DNA from: Promicromonospora iranensis
Lineage (GTDB): Bacteria > Actinomycetota > Actinomycetes > Actinomycetales > Cellulomonadaceae
Length of the DNA: 64,000 nt
Reading direction: 5' to 3'
NCBI RefSeq assembly: GCF_028994805.1
Contig: NZ_JAJQQP010000006.1
Location: 124,001-188,000 of the forward strand
Both the position numbers and the translations under genes were made by a program. The notes below the pieces were generated by a model, which saw nothing but the letters and a program-made list of their open reading frames with translations, made no database searches and was not told the DNA's origin. Positions 37,675 through 45,398 of the stretch are shown one piece after another (the first letter of the stretch is position 1; each line of letters opens with the position of its first letter).

Positions 37675-38844
37675 ATGCGAAGCGTCACCCTCCTCGGCTC
37701 CACCGGCTCCATCGGCACGCAGGCCATCGACGTCATCGGGCGCAACCCCGAGCGGTTCCGGGTGGACGCGCTGTCCGCCGGCGGATCCGACCTGCCCGCC
37801 CTCGCGCGGCAGGCCGCCGGCCTCGGCGTCCGCACCGTCGCGGTGGCCGACGCCGCCGCGCGCCCCGCGCTCACCGCCCTCCTCGACGAGGCCGGCGCCC
37901 ACGGCGTCGAGGTGCTCGCCGGCCCCGAGGCCGCGACCGAGCTGGCCGGCCGGGGGAGCGACGTCGTGCTCAACGGCATCACCGGGTCGGTGGGCCTGCG
38001 CCCCACGCTCGCGGCGCTCGCCGCCGGGTCGACGCTGGCGCTCGCGAACAAGGAGTCGCTGGTGGTGGGCGGCGCCCTCGTGCAGGCCGCCGTGCGGCAC
38101 GAGGGGCAGATTGTGCCCGTCGACTCGGAGCACTCCGCCATCGCGCAGTCGCTGCGCTCGGGCGCGTCGTCCGAGGTTCGCAAGCTGGTGGTGACCGCGA
38201 GCGGCGGGCCGTTCCGCGGCCGTTCGCGGGCCGAGCTGCGCGACGTGACGCCCGCGCAGGCGCTGCGCCACCCCAACTTCTCGATGGGGCGCGTCGTCAC
38301 CACCAACTCGGCCACCCTGGTGAACAAGGGGCTCGAGGTGATCGAGGCGCACCTGCTGTTCGACCTGCCGTTCAGCGCGATCGACGTGGTGGTGCACCCG
38401 CAGCAGATGATCCACTCGATGGTCGAGTTCGCCGACGGCTCCACCATCGCCCAGGCCGGGCCGCCGCGGATGCTCGTGCCGATCGCGCTCGGCCTGTCCT
38501 GGCCCGACCGCCTGCCGGACGTCGACGTGCCCATCGACTGGACCAAGGCCGCCACCTGGGAGTTCGCGCCCCTGGACGACGACGCCTTCCCCGCCGTCCG
38601 CCTGGCCCGGCAGGTCGGCGAGGCCGGCGGTACTCATCCGGCCGTCTACAACGCGGCGAACGAGGTGTGCGTGGACGCGTTCCACGACGGGGCCATCGGC
38701 TTCCTCGAGATCGTCGACACGGTGGCCGCCGTCGTGGAGGCGCACGCGACGACCGGTGCGGGCGACGCAGGCTCGGTCGAGGGCGTCCTGGAGGCCGACG
38801 CCTGGGCCCGCGCCCGTGCGGCGGAGATCCTCAAGACCGCCTGA
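37675..38844 (+). CDS. dxr: 1-deoxy-D-xylulose 5-phosphate reductoisomerase
   Basis: A 389-residue DXR, second enzyme of the MEP isoprenoid pathway. NADPH-binding LLGSTGSIGTQAIDVI opens the protein; LALANKESLVVGG, VPVDSEHSAIAQSL (metal and substrate residues) and SGGPFRGRS, HPNFSMG..., LVNKGLEVIEAHLLF are all intact. ATG 37675 fits the family start; ATG 37666 is an alternative. In related genomes it is normally followed by rseP and ispG; here 6.5 kb of other genes intervene. Confidence 0.96.
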   Translation: MRSVTLLGSTGSIGTQAIDVIGRNPERFRVDALSAGGSDLPALARQAAGLGVRTVAVADAAARPALTALLDEAGAHGVEVLAGPEAATELAGRGSDVVLNGITGSVGLRPTLAALAAGSTLALANKESLVVGGALVQAAVRHEGQIVPVDSEHSAIAQSLRSGASSEVRKLVVTASGGPFRGRSRAELRDVTPAQALRHPNFSMGRVVTTNSATLVNKGLEVIEAHLLFDLPFSAIDVVVHPQQMIHSMVEFADGSTIAQAGPPRMLVPIALGLSWPDRLPDVDVPIDWTKAATWEFAPLDDDAFPAVRLARQVGEAGGTHPAVYNAANEVCVDAFHDGAIGFLEIVDTVAAVVEAHATTGAGDAGSVEGVLEADAWARARAAEILKTA

Positions 38845-38910
38845 CGCCTCCCTGCTCTGGCCTGCCCGCTCTGTCGGCCTCCCGTCCGGCCTCCCGTCCG
38901 GCCTCCTCTC

Positions 38911-38966
38911 CGAGGCCTAAGTTTCTCCGCTCTGAACCGATTCAAAACGGAGCAACTTAGACCTCG
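38911..38966. repeat. Palindromic repeat, copy A
   Basis: Arms CGAGGCCTAAGTTTCTCCG (38911-38929) and 38948-38966 match at 17 of 19; the loop holds TGAACCGATTCA. It is the same element as copy B at 48994-49055. It sits between dxr and the convergent thiD. Runs of CTCCCGTCCGGC precede it, and GTCGGCCGGGC units follow (about 38980-39027). Confidence 0.88.
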
Positions 38967-39033
38967 AAGGAGAGGGCTCTCGGCCGGCGTCGGCCGGGCG
39001 TCGGCCGGGCGTCGGCCGCGCGTCGGTGGGTCG

Positions 39034-39963
39034 TCAGCCGGACGTGCGGGTGGCGTAGCCGTGGTGGACCGGGCCGTGGCCGCGCCACGGGCCCGGGTCC
39101 GTGCCGGTGCCACCGATGACCAGGTCGTCGGCCGCCCGGAGCGTCGCCGTCAGGTAGTCCTTCGCGGCGCGCACCGCGGGCTCCCACCCGTCGTGCAGCG
39201 GCCGCAGGACGGCGCACGCGGAGCTGAGCGTGCAGCCCGTGCCGTGGGTGTTCCGCGTGGGGACCCGCGGGGCGGTCAGGGCGACGACGCCGTCCGGTCC
39301 CGCGCCCCACGCCGCGCCCTTACCGGTCCCCGGGCCCGCGAGGTGGTCGACCGACTCCGCCGAGTCCAGGTGCCCGCCCTTGACCAGGGCGAACTGCGTC
39401 CCGAGCTTCAGCAGGGCACGGGCCTGGTCGGCGGCCTCGGCGTCGTCCCGGGCCTGCTCGACGCCGAGCAGCACGGCGGCCTCGGGCAGGTTCGGCGTGA
39501 CCAGGTCGGCCAGGGGCAGCAGCTCGTCGCGGAGCACCGCCTCGGCGTCGGCCTCCAGCAGGCGGTGCCCCGACGTCGAGACCATCACCGGGTCGAGCAC
39601 CACGTACGGGGCCCGGCCGGCTGACCGCAGCTCACGCAGGGTCGCGGCGATCGCGCCGGCCACGGCGGCGTCCGTCGTCATGCCGATCTTCACGGCGTCC
39701 ACCGCGACGTCGGCGAACAGGGTCTCGAGCTGTGCGGTCACCATGTCGGCGGGCACGGGCAGCACCCTGGTCACACCGGTCGTGGACTGTGCGGTCAGCC
39801 CGGTGAGCACCGCGCAGCCGTAGCCGTCGAGCGCCGCGAAGGTCTTCAGGTCGGCCTGGATCCCGGCGCCGCCGGAGGGGTCCGAGCCGGCGATCGTCAG
39901 CGCCACCGCGGGGTGCCCGGGCGGCCGGGTGCGCGCGACGGTATCGGGCAGGTGCGAGCCCAT
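39034..39963 (-). CDS. thiD: Hydroxymethylpyrimidine (phosphate) kinase ThiD
   Basis: A 309-residue kinase of thiamine synthesis. [29 protein letters not shown] is the substrate-binding start; [37 protein letters not shown] and [12 protein letters not shown] (anion hole and catalytic region) are all present. It makes HMP-pyrophosphate for thiamine. ATG 39963 lies seven bases after the end of a TPP riboswitch. No other thi gene is in the window. Confidence 0.96.
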   Translation of the reverse strand: MGSHLPDTVARTRPPGHPAVALTIAGSDPSGGAGIQADLKTFAALDGYGCAVLTGLTAQSTTGVTRVLPVPADMVTAQLETLFADVAVDAVKIGMTTDAAVAGAIAATLRELRSAGRAPYVVLDPVMVSTSGHRLLEADAEAVLRDELLPLADLVTPNLPEAAVLLGVEQARDDAEAADQARALLKLGTQFALVKGGHLDSAESVDHLAGPGTGKGAAWGAGPDGVVALTAPRVPTRNTHGTGCTLSSACAVLRPLHDGWEPAVRAAKDYLTATLRAADDLVIGGTGTDPGPWRGHGPVHHGYATRTSG

Positions 39964-39970
39964 GAGGCGT

Positions 39971-40050
39971 TCCCTTCGCTAGAACTACCTAGATCAGGTT
40001 CCACGGGTGCATCTCAGCCGGGCGGGTGCCCGGCGCCCCGCGCCAGTGCG
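39971..40050 (-). promoter_or_regulatory. TPP riboswitch (THI element) of thiD
   Basis: On the minus strand, CGCACTGGCGCGGGGCGCC opens the element, then GGCTGAGATG, and ACCTGATCTAGGTAGTTCTAG followed by CGAAGGGA. These are the conserved pyrimidine- and pyrophosphate-sensing parts. The final AAGGGA is also the only possible ribosome-binding site for thiD, so ligand binding probably blocks translation directly. Confidence 0.93.
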
Positions 40051-40165
40051 GCCCACCTTAGACGGCGAAGGGGCGTGCTCGGAAGTGGGTCGGGGCAGGC
40101 GGCAGCGCGGCCCACCTTAGACGGCGAAGGGGCGTGCTCGGAAGCGGGTCGGGGCAGGCGGCAGC
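40048..40165. repeat. 59-bp tandem duplication upstream of the TPP riboswitch
   Basis: Bases 40048-40106 are repeated in 40107-40165 with a single T-to-C change, and a few bases of a third unit follow. The first copy abuts the 5' end of the riboswitch, in the region where thiD transcription should start, so the duplication may have doubled a promoter. No gene overlaps it. Confidence 0.9.
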
Positions 40166-40201
40166 GCGGGCGGACGCGCGGTCCGGTGGCCCAGCAGGGC
40201 C

Positions 40202-40789
40202 TCAGCAGCCGGTCTTGTCCGCCCCGTGCTGCAGTCCGTCCACGAGCAGGTCCAGCATGCGCCGCCCGTGCTCCGGCTCCTCGTCGCCCATGGGCAGGCT
40301 CAGCTTGGACACGGCGTACAGGAGGTCCTTGGGGCTCGCGACGGCGCGGATCTCGCCTGCCTCGACAGCGGCGTCGAGCAGGGAGCCGAGCGCCGGACCC
40401 AGACGGCCGAGGAAGTAGCTCGGCAGTGCGTCGAACGCCGGGTCGCCCGAGTGCAGGGCTGACGCGAGCCCGCGCTTCGTCACCAGGAACTCCGTGTACC
40501 GGTGCAGCCACTTCTCGAGCGCCATGACGGGGTCGTGCTGCTCCGCGAGCAGGGGAGCGGCGTCGGCGGTGGCGTCGACCTCGTGCTGGAAGACGGCCTT
40601 GACCAGGTCCGCGCGCTTGGGGAAGTGCCGGTACAGCGTGCCGACCCCGACGCCGGCCAGGTCGGCGATCTCCTTGGCGGGCGCGTCGACGCCCGACGTC
40701 GCGAAGACGCTCTTGGCGGCGTCGAGCAGCGAGTCGATGTTGCGCTGCGCGTCGGCGCGCAGCGGTCGCGGCGCTGTGTTCTGGGTCAC
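40202..40789 (-). CDS. TetR family transcriptional regulator
   Basis: A 195-residue TetR regulator. The helix-turn-helix is NIDSLLDAAKSVFATSGVDAPAKEIADLAGVGVGTLYRHFPKRADLV; the ligand domain (WLHRYTEFLVTKRGLASAL, ...FLGRLGPALGSLLDAAVEAGEI) resembles the TetR-C33/SbtR group. GTG start. It is divergent from the aldo/keto reductase-SDR pair, which it probably represses; GGAA/TTCC inverted words lie in the 122-base gap. Confidence 0.92.
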   Translation of the reverse strand: MTQNTAPRPLRADAQRNIDSLLDAAKSVFATSGVDAPAKEIADLAGVGVGTLYRHFPKRADLVKAVFQHEVDATADAAPLLAEQHDPVMALEKWLHRYTEFLVTKRGLASALHSGDPAFDALPSYFLGRLGPALGSLLDAAVEAGEIRAVASPKDLLYAVSKLSLPMGDEEPEHGRRMLDLLVDGLQHGADKTGC

Positions 40790-40810
40790 GTCACTCCATC
40801 CCTTGCTATC

Positions 40811-40860
40811 CGGAATGCCTTTCCATATAGTTCTGGAAGAGCGTTCCGCTTAGTTCCAGA
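40811..40860. promoter_or_regulatory. Candidate TetR operator region
   Basis: Two overlapping dyads: CGGAATGC (40811-40818) with GCGTTCCG (40841-40848), one mismatch, and TCTGGAA (40832-40838) with TTCCAGA (40854-40860), perfect. The stretch is A/T-rich for this genome and lies between the divergent starts. Confidence 0.5.
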
Positions 40861-40911
40861 GTACGGCATCCCCGCGGCGCTCACCAGACCTCTCGACCCC
40901 AGGAGGACCCC

Positions 40912-41940
40912 ATGCAGTACCGCAACCTCGGCCGGACCGGCATCAAGGTCAGCCCCTACGCGCTCGGCGCGATGATGTTCGGCGCGGTCGGGAACACCGA
41001 CCACGACGAGTCGGTCAAGATCATCCACAAGGCCCTTGATGCCGGAATCAACTTCATCGACACCGCCGACGCGTACTCGCACGGCGAGTCCGAGGAGATC
41101 GTGGGCAAGGCGCTCAAGGGGCGGCGCGACGGCGTCGTGCTCGCCACCAAGGTGCACCTGCCCATGAGCGACGACCCGAACCACCGCGGCAACTCCCGCC
41201 GCTGGATCATCGCCGAGGTCGAGAACTCCCTGCGCCGCCTGGGCACCGACTACCTCGACCTCTACCAGATCCACCGCCCCGACCCCGAGACCGACGTCGA
41301 GGACACGCTCGCGGCGCTGACCTACCTCATCAGCTCCGGCAAGGTGCGGGCGATCGGCTCGTCGACGATGCCCGCCGCCGACATCGTGCAGGCCCAGTGG
41401 GTCGCCGAGCGGCGCGGCCTCGAGCGCTTCCGGGTCGAGCAGCCGCCGTACTCGATCCTGAACCGCGGGATCGAGCGCGACGTCCTGCCGGTCGCCCAGC
41501 AGTACGGCATGGGCACCCTCGTCTGGAGCCCGCTGGCCGGCGGGCTGCTCACCGGGCGCTACCGCAAGGGGCAGGGCAACGACACCCACCGGGCGCAGTA
41601 CGGCTTCGCGCACCTGCGCGACGAGCAGCGCCTCGACGTCGTCGAGCAGCTCATCCCGGTCGCCCAGGACGCCGGCGTCCCGCTGAACCACCTGGCCATG
41701 GCGTTCGCCATCGCGCACCCGGGGGTCACCTCCGCGATCATCGGCCCACGCACCATGGAGCACCTCGACAGCGCGCTCGCCGGCGTCGAGGTGGCGCTCA
41801 CGGACGACGTCCTCGACCGGATCGACGCGATCGTGCCGCCTGGGACGGACATCGGGCGCCTCGACATGGCCTATGACCCGCCGGCCATCCAGCAGCCGCT
41901 CCTGCGCCGTCGGCCCGCCGAGCAGCGCGCGGCGGCCTGA
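40912..41940 (+). CDS. Aldo/keto reductase
   Basis: A 342-residue NADPH-dependent reductase. It starts MQYRNLGRTGIKVSPYALGAMMFG. The catalytic tetrad is present: Asp in FIDTADAYS, Tyr in the same motif, Lys in LATKVHL, and His in YQIHRPDP. SPLAGGLLTGRYRKG and IIGPRTMEHLDSAL are the cofactor loop and end of barrel. The group is AKR11/YajO-like; the substrate is unknown. Strong AGGAGG before ATG. Forms an operon with the SDR gene. Confidence 0.93.
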   Translation: MQYRNLGRTGIKVSPYALGAMMFGAVGNTDHDESVKIIHKALDAGINFIDTADAYSHGESEEIVGKALKGRRDGVVLATKVHLPMSDDPNHRGNSRRWIIAEVENSLRRLGTDYLDLYQIHRPDPETDVEDTLAALTYLISSGKVRAIGSSTMPAADIVQAQWVAERRGLERFRVEQPPYSILNRGIERDVLPVAQQYGMGTLVWSPLAGGLLTGRYRKGQGNDTHRAQYGFAHLRDEQRLDVVEQLIPVAQDAGVPLNHLAMAFAIAHPGVTSAIIGPRTMEHLDSALAGVEVALTDDVLDRIDAIVPPGTDIGRLDMAYDPPAIQQPLLRRRPAEQRAAA

Positions 41941-41981
41941 GCCCGCACGATCCCGCACGATCCCGCACGGAAGGAACGGTC

Positions 41982-42977
41982 ATGACCCATCGGCAGCACC
42001 CCCTCGGAACGGGTTTCACCGCCGCGTCCACGGTGGACGACGCCCTGGCGGGCATCGATCTGACCGGCAAGAACGTCGTCGTCACCGGCGGCCACTCCGG
42101 CCTCGGACTGGTCGCGACCCGTGCACTGTCCGAGGCCGGTGCCTCGGTCACCGTCGGTTCCCGGGACACGGACCGCGCCGCGGCCGCGGTGGCCGGGATC
42201 GAGCGGGTGCAGGTGAGCCGGCTCGACCTCATGGACCCCGCTTCGGTCGACGCCTTCGTGGCGCGCTACCTGGAGTCTGACCGCCCGCTGCACATCCTGA
42301 TCAACAACGCGGGCTTCCTGCCGAGCGCTGAGATCGTGCGGGACGCGCGCGGGTACGAGGCGCAGCTCGCGACGAACCACCTGGGCCACTTCCAGCTCAC
42401 GCTGGGTCTGCACCCGGCCCTGCGTGCCGCCGCCGGTGCCCGCGTGGTCACCACGACGTCCGGTGCGCAGCGCTTCTCGGACATCCTGTGGGACGACCCG
42501 AACTTCACCAGGGGCGGCTACGACCCGGGTCTCGCGTACGCCCAGTCCAAGACCGCGAACGTGCTGTTCACGGTCGAGCTGGACCGGCGGTGGGCGCCCG
42601 AGGGTATCCGCGCCTTCGCTGCCCACCCGGGAGTGGTCGCCACGACGTCGTTCAACAGCTCGGTCGGGGCGGCGTCGCAGCGCGCCCAGGGCCTGATCGA
42701 CGACGCCGGCCGGCCGATCATCGACCCCGAGCTCGGCAAGAAGACCGAGGCGCAGGGCGCCGCCACGATCGTGTTCGGGGCCACCAGCCCGCTGCTCGAC
42801 GGGCTCGGCGGTCTCTATCTCATCGACAACGACGTCTCACGGCTGAACGACGAGGACCTGCCGCTCACCGCGGACTCGGTCCCGGCGGAGGTCGTCTCGC
42901 ACTCGATCGACCCGAGGTCGGCCGAGCGGCTGTGGGCACTGAGCGAGCGCCTGCTCAACGTCCCCGCGTCCAGTTGA
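41982..42977 (+). CDS. Short-chain dehydrogenase/reductase
   Basis: A 331-residue SDR. NVVVTGGHSGLGLVATRAL is the TGxxxGxG cofactor motif; ILINNAGFLPS, the catalytic Ser in TTTSGAQRFSD, and the YAQSKTAN Tyr-Lys pair are all present. It resembles retinol-dehydrogenase/oxidoreductase-type SDRs. AAGGAACGG precedes ATG. The last 23 bases overlap the end of the opposing 768-aa gene. Confidence 0.92.
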   Translation: MTHRQHPLGTGFTAASTVDDALAGIDLTGKNVVVTGGHSGLGLVATRALSEAGASVTVGSRDTDRAAAAVAGIERVQVSRLDLMDPASVDAFVARYLESDRPLHILINNAGFLPSAEIVRDARGYEAQLATNHLGHFQLTLGLHPALRAAAGARVVTTTSGAQRFSDILWDDPNFTRGGYDPGLAYAQSKTANVLFTVELDRRWAPEGIRAFAAHPGVVATTSFNSSVGAASQRAQGLIDDAGRPIIDPELGKKTEAQGAATIVFGATSPLLDGLGGLYLIDNDVSRLNDEDLPLTADSVPAEVVSHSIDPRSAERLWALSERLLNVPASS

Positions 42978-45261
42978 ACACCGCCACGCCCGTGATCAGG
43001 GCCCCCACGGTGACCAGCGCGGAGGCGGTGACGGCCTGGAGCGGCCCGATCAGCTCGGCGTCCAGGGCGACCTGGACGGTGCCGATCAGGGCGTAGACGC
43101 CCGCGAACACGGTGATGGCGGACAGCGTGCCGTCCATCAGCCGACGCCGCCCGCGCTCGCGCCTCGCCTCCGCGGCCCGCTCCCGGTCGCCGTGCAGGCG
43201 TTCGAGGGCGGCCAGCCGCGCGGCGATCGGTTCCTGGAGCAGCTCGCGCAGCCGCCCCAGGACCACCGCCGCCTGCTGCTCGAAGTGCGCCGCCTGGAGC
43301 AGCTGGTTCAGCATCCTGGACTCGAGCGCGGAGGCGAGGAACGTGGGTGAGGTGATGGTCGTCAGCGTGGTGCGGACCTCCGACGCGAACTCGTGCAGCC
43401 GCAGCTGTTCGCGCGTGAGGCGCTCCTTGCGCTCCGCGAGGTCGGCGCCGTTGTTGACGTCGTGGTCGGCGAGCATCGCCGCGACGATCCGCAGATGGTC
43501 CGCGAGCGTGGCGTTCCAGGCGCTGAACAGCCCGTTCAGGCTGGCGACGAACTCGGCGAGCGAGCCGTACTGGGAGATCTTGAAGTGCGCGGTGCCGACC
43601 AGGGCGACGGTCGTGGAGTTGGTGGCCACCGCCACGACGTCGCCCAGGTGGCGCACGCCCTCCAGCAGCACCGGGTTGCGCTGGCGCAGCGTCCAGTCGC
43701 AGAGCGTGGCGGTGCCGTAGGAGACGGGCTGGAGCAGCACCTGCGAGCCGAACGCGGCGAGCAGCTCGTCGCCCATGTTGACCGGCGTGCGCTCCGCCCG
43801 GGGTGCGGCCGGCCCCTGCCCGCGGCTCGCCTCGTAGACGGTGGTGACCACGTGGGCGCGCCCCTGGGCGATCTCGGTGCCCTCGCGGACCAGGTCGGTG
43901 GTGGCCCGCTGCAGCAGGTCGGCGAGGTCGAACAGCCGCTCGGGCGGCGGGCTGTCGCCGTGGTCGACGTCGACGGGCGCCCCGTCCGGCCCGATCCACC
44001 GCACCCGGATGTCGGCGTGCAGGTTGGACAGCCGGAACCGGGCATCCCGGACCTGCTGCGGCGACTGGTCACGCGCGGAGTAGCGGAACCGGACGTAGTG
44101 GTTGCCGAACTCGGTGAGCCGCACGTCGCAGGACAGCTCGGCGATGAACGACCCGTCGGGCTGCTCCAGGCGCACGTTCGGCATGGACAGCGACACCCCG
44201 CCGTACGGCCGGGCCGCCCGGTCGACGCTCGCCCAGACGTCGTCCATCTTGAGGCGGCCCCGCACCGCGAAGGCCTGCACGCCGAGCAGCTGGGGCCGTT
44301 CGTCGCGGTCGGCGAGGCTCCGGATGGTCGCCACCGCCGCGGTGGGGCTGACGTCCCGCAGGCCGAACGGGTAGATGTACACGGTCCGGAGCCGGTCGAG
44401 CGTGAGCCAGGTGGCGCCGAGGTTGCGGTGCAGCTCCGTCAGGTGCATCCGGTACGAACGCAGCTCGCTGGCCAGGATGTAGTTGAGGTGCCGGTCGGTC
44501 TCTGCGGCCCGCAGCCCGTCGAGCGCCGGTCCGAGCTGGGCCGGCCTGCCGGACATCGCGTCGTCGGCTGCCCGGGTCGCCTCCGACAGCGCGCGGAAGT
44601 ACCGGATGCGCGTGACGGCCTGGGGGACCAGCGCGCGGCGGAACGGGGACGTCGGGTCCGGGATGGCGCGGGCCGCCCGGAGCAGGTCCTTGCACCGCTC
44701 GCCGGCCTGCGCCGCGGCGTCGGCCACCCGGGGGAGGCTGCCCGCGCTGCGGGCGGCCGAGGTGTGCATCTGGGTGATGAGGGTGCGCAGCAGCACCGCG
44801 ACGGCGTCGCCCTCGGCCCGGCAGACGTCGTCGGGCGCACCGTCCCGGCACGCCGCCCAGGTCTCGACGAAGGCCCGCAGCGGGACGATGATCCGACCGT
44901 GCCGGAAGGTGTACTGCAGGGCGTCGCTCGCCTGCGACCACAGGTAGACGCCGAGCAGGGCGGCCGCCCGGGGCTGTGCGACGACCGCGGTGAGCGCCGC
45001 GGCGGTCTCCGGACCGCGCGGGTCGCCCGGCAGCGGGTGGCGGCGGTTCGGCGCCTCGCCGTCCGCGCCCATGTTCCAGCGGGAGGCCGCCCAGACGGCG
45101 CTGACGTCGACGCCGATCTCGCGGAGCTGCCGGGCTACCCGGGAGTCGCCGTCCGCGCCGGGCCAGGCCTCGGTCTGGAAGATCGACGTGAGGCTGTCGA
45201 GGAGGAAGGCGGGGCCGTGGGTGTGCTGCTCCCGGTGCTCAGGTATGGACGAAACCGACAT
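42955..45261 (-). CDS. Large unknown protein with two C-terminal membrane helices (orf768)
   Basis: A 768-residue protein I cannot place in any family. Residues 1-270 are mostly helical and Arg/Ala-rich; about 270-450 has mixed beta pattern (LLGVQAFAVRGRLKMDDVW, FIAELSCDVRLTEFGNHYVRFRYSA); about 500-580 is another alpha/beta part (VLLQPVSYGTATLCDWTL, VAVATNSTTVALVGTAHFKI); 580-700 is long helices, likely coiled coil; two hydrophobic helices (DGTLSAITVFAGVYALIGTV and ASALVTVGALITGVAVF) end the chain. So it is probably anchored by its C-terminal hairpin with 700 residues in the cytoplasm. It has its own promoter with a palindromic operator and no SD. Confidence 0.85.
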   Translation of the reverse strand: MSVSSIPEHREQHTHGPAFLLDSLTSIFQTEAWPGADGDSRVARQLREIGVDVSAVWAASRWNMGADGEAPNRRHPLPGDPRGPETAAALTAVVAQPRAAALLGVYLWSQASDALQYTFRHGRIIVPLRAFVETWAACRDGAPDDVCRAEGDAVAVLLRTLITQMHTSAARSAGSLPRVADAAAQAGERCKDLLRAARAIPDPTSPFRRALVPQAVTRIRYFRALSEATRAADDAMSGRPAQLGPALDGLRAAETDRHLNYILASELRSYRMHLTELHRNLGATWLTLDRLRTVYIYPFGLRDVSPTAAVATIRSLADRDERPQLLGVQAFAVRGRLKMDDVWASVDRAARPYGGVSLSMPNVRLEQPDGSFIAELSCDVRLTEFGNHYVRFRYSARDQSPQQVRDARFRLSNLHADIRVRWIGPDGAPVDVDHGDSPPPERLFDLADLLQRATTDLVREGTEIAQGRAHVVTTVYEASRGQGPAAPRAERTPVNMGDELLAAFGSQVLLQPVSYGTATLCDWTLRQRNPVLLEGVRHLGDVVAVATNSTTVALVGTAHFKISQYGSLAEFVASLNGLFSAWNATLADHLRIVAAMLADHDVNNGADLAERKERLTREQLRLHEFASEVRTTLTTITSPTFLASALESRMLNQLLQAAHFEQQAAVVLGRLRELLQEPIAARLAALERLHGDRERAAEARRERGRRRLMDGTLSAITVFAGVYALIGTVQVALDAELIGPLQAVTASALVTVGALITGVAVFNWTRGR

Positions 45262-45267
45262 GCCGTC

Positions 45268-45296
45268 AGGTTAATGATCGGTAACCGATGTTTCAA
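45268..45296 (-). promoter_or_regulatory. Promoter with operator for orf768
   Basis: On the minus strand TTGAAA (45296-45291), 17 bases, TAACCT (45273-45268), then six bases to the ATG. The spacer contains ATCGGTTACCGAT (45277-45289), a perfect palindrome with a one-base centre, lying exactly between the boxes where a repressor would block polymerase. Confidence 0.65.
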
Positions 45297-45363
45297 CGAA
45301 TCACCATGAATTCGAAAGGAAGTGAATGTCAGGTGGCCGTCCCGGGGGAGACGTGCGCTGCCT

Positions 45364-45392
45364 TTCGACGGTGTCAAGAGGTGCCGTAGTCT
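45364..45392 (+). promoter_or_regulatory. Candidate promoter for rseP (leaderless)
   Basis: TTCGAC (45364-45369), 17 bases, TAGTCT (45387-45392), then six bases to GTG 45399. No Shine-Dalgarno is present. Confidence 0.5.
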
Positions 45393-45398
45393 CGGTCC

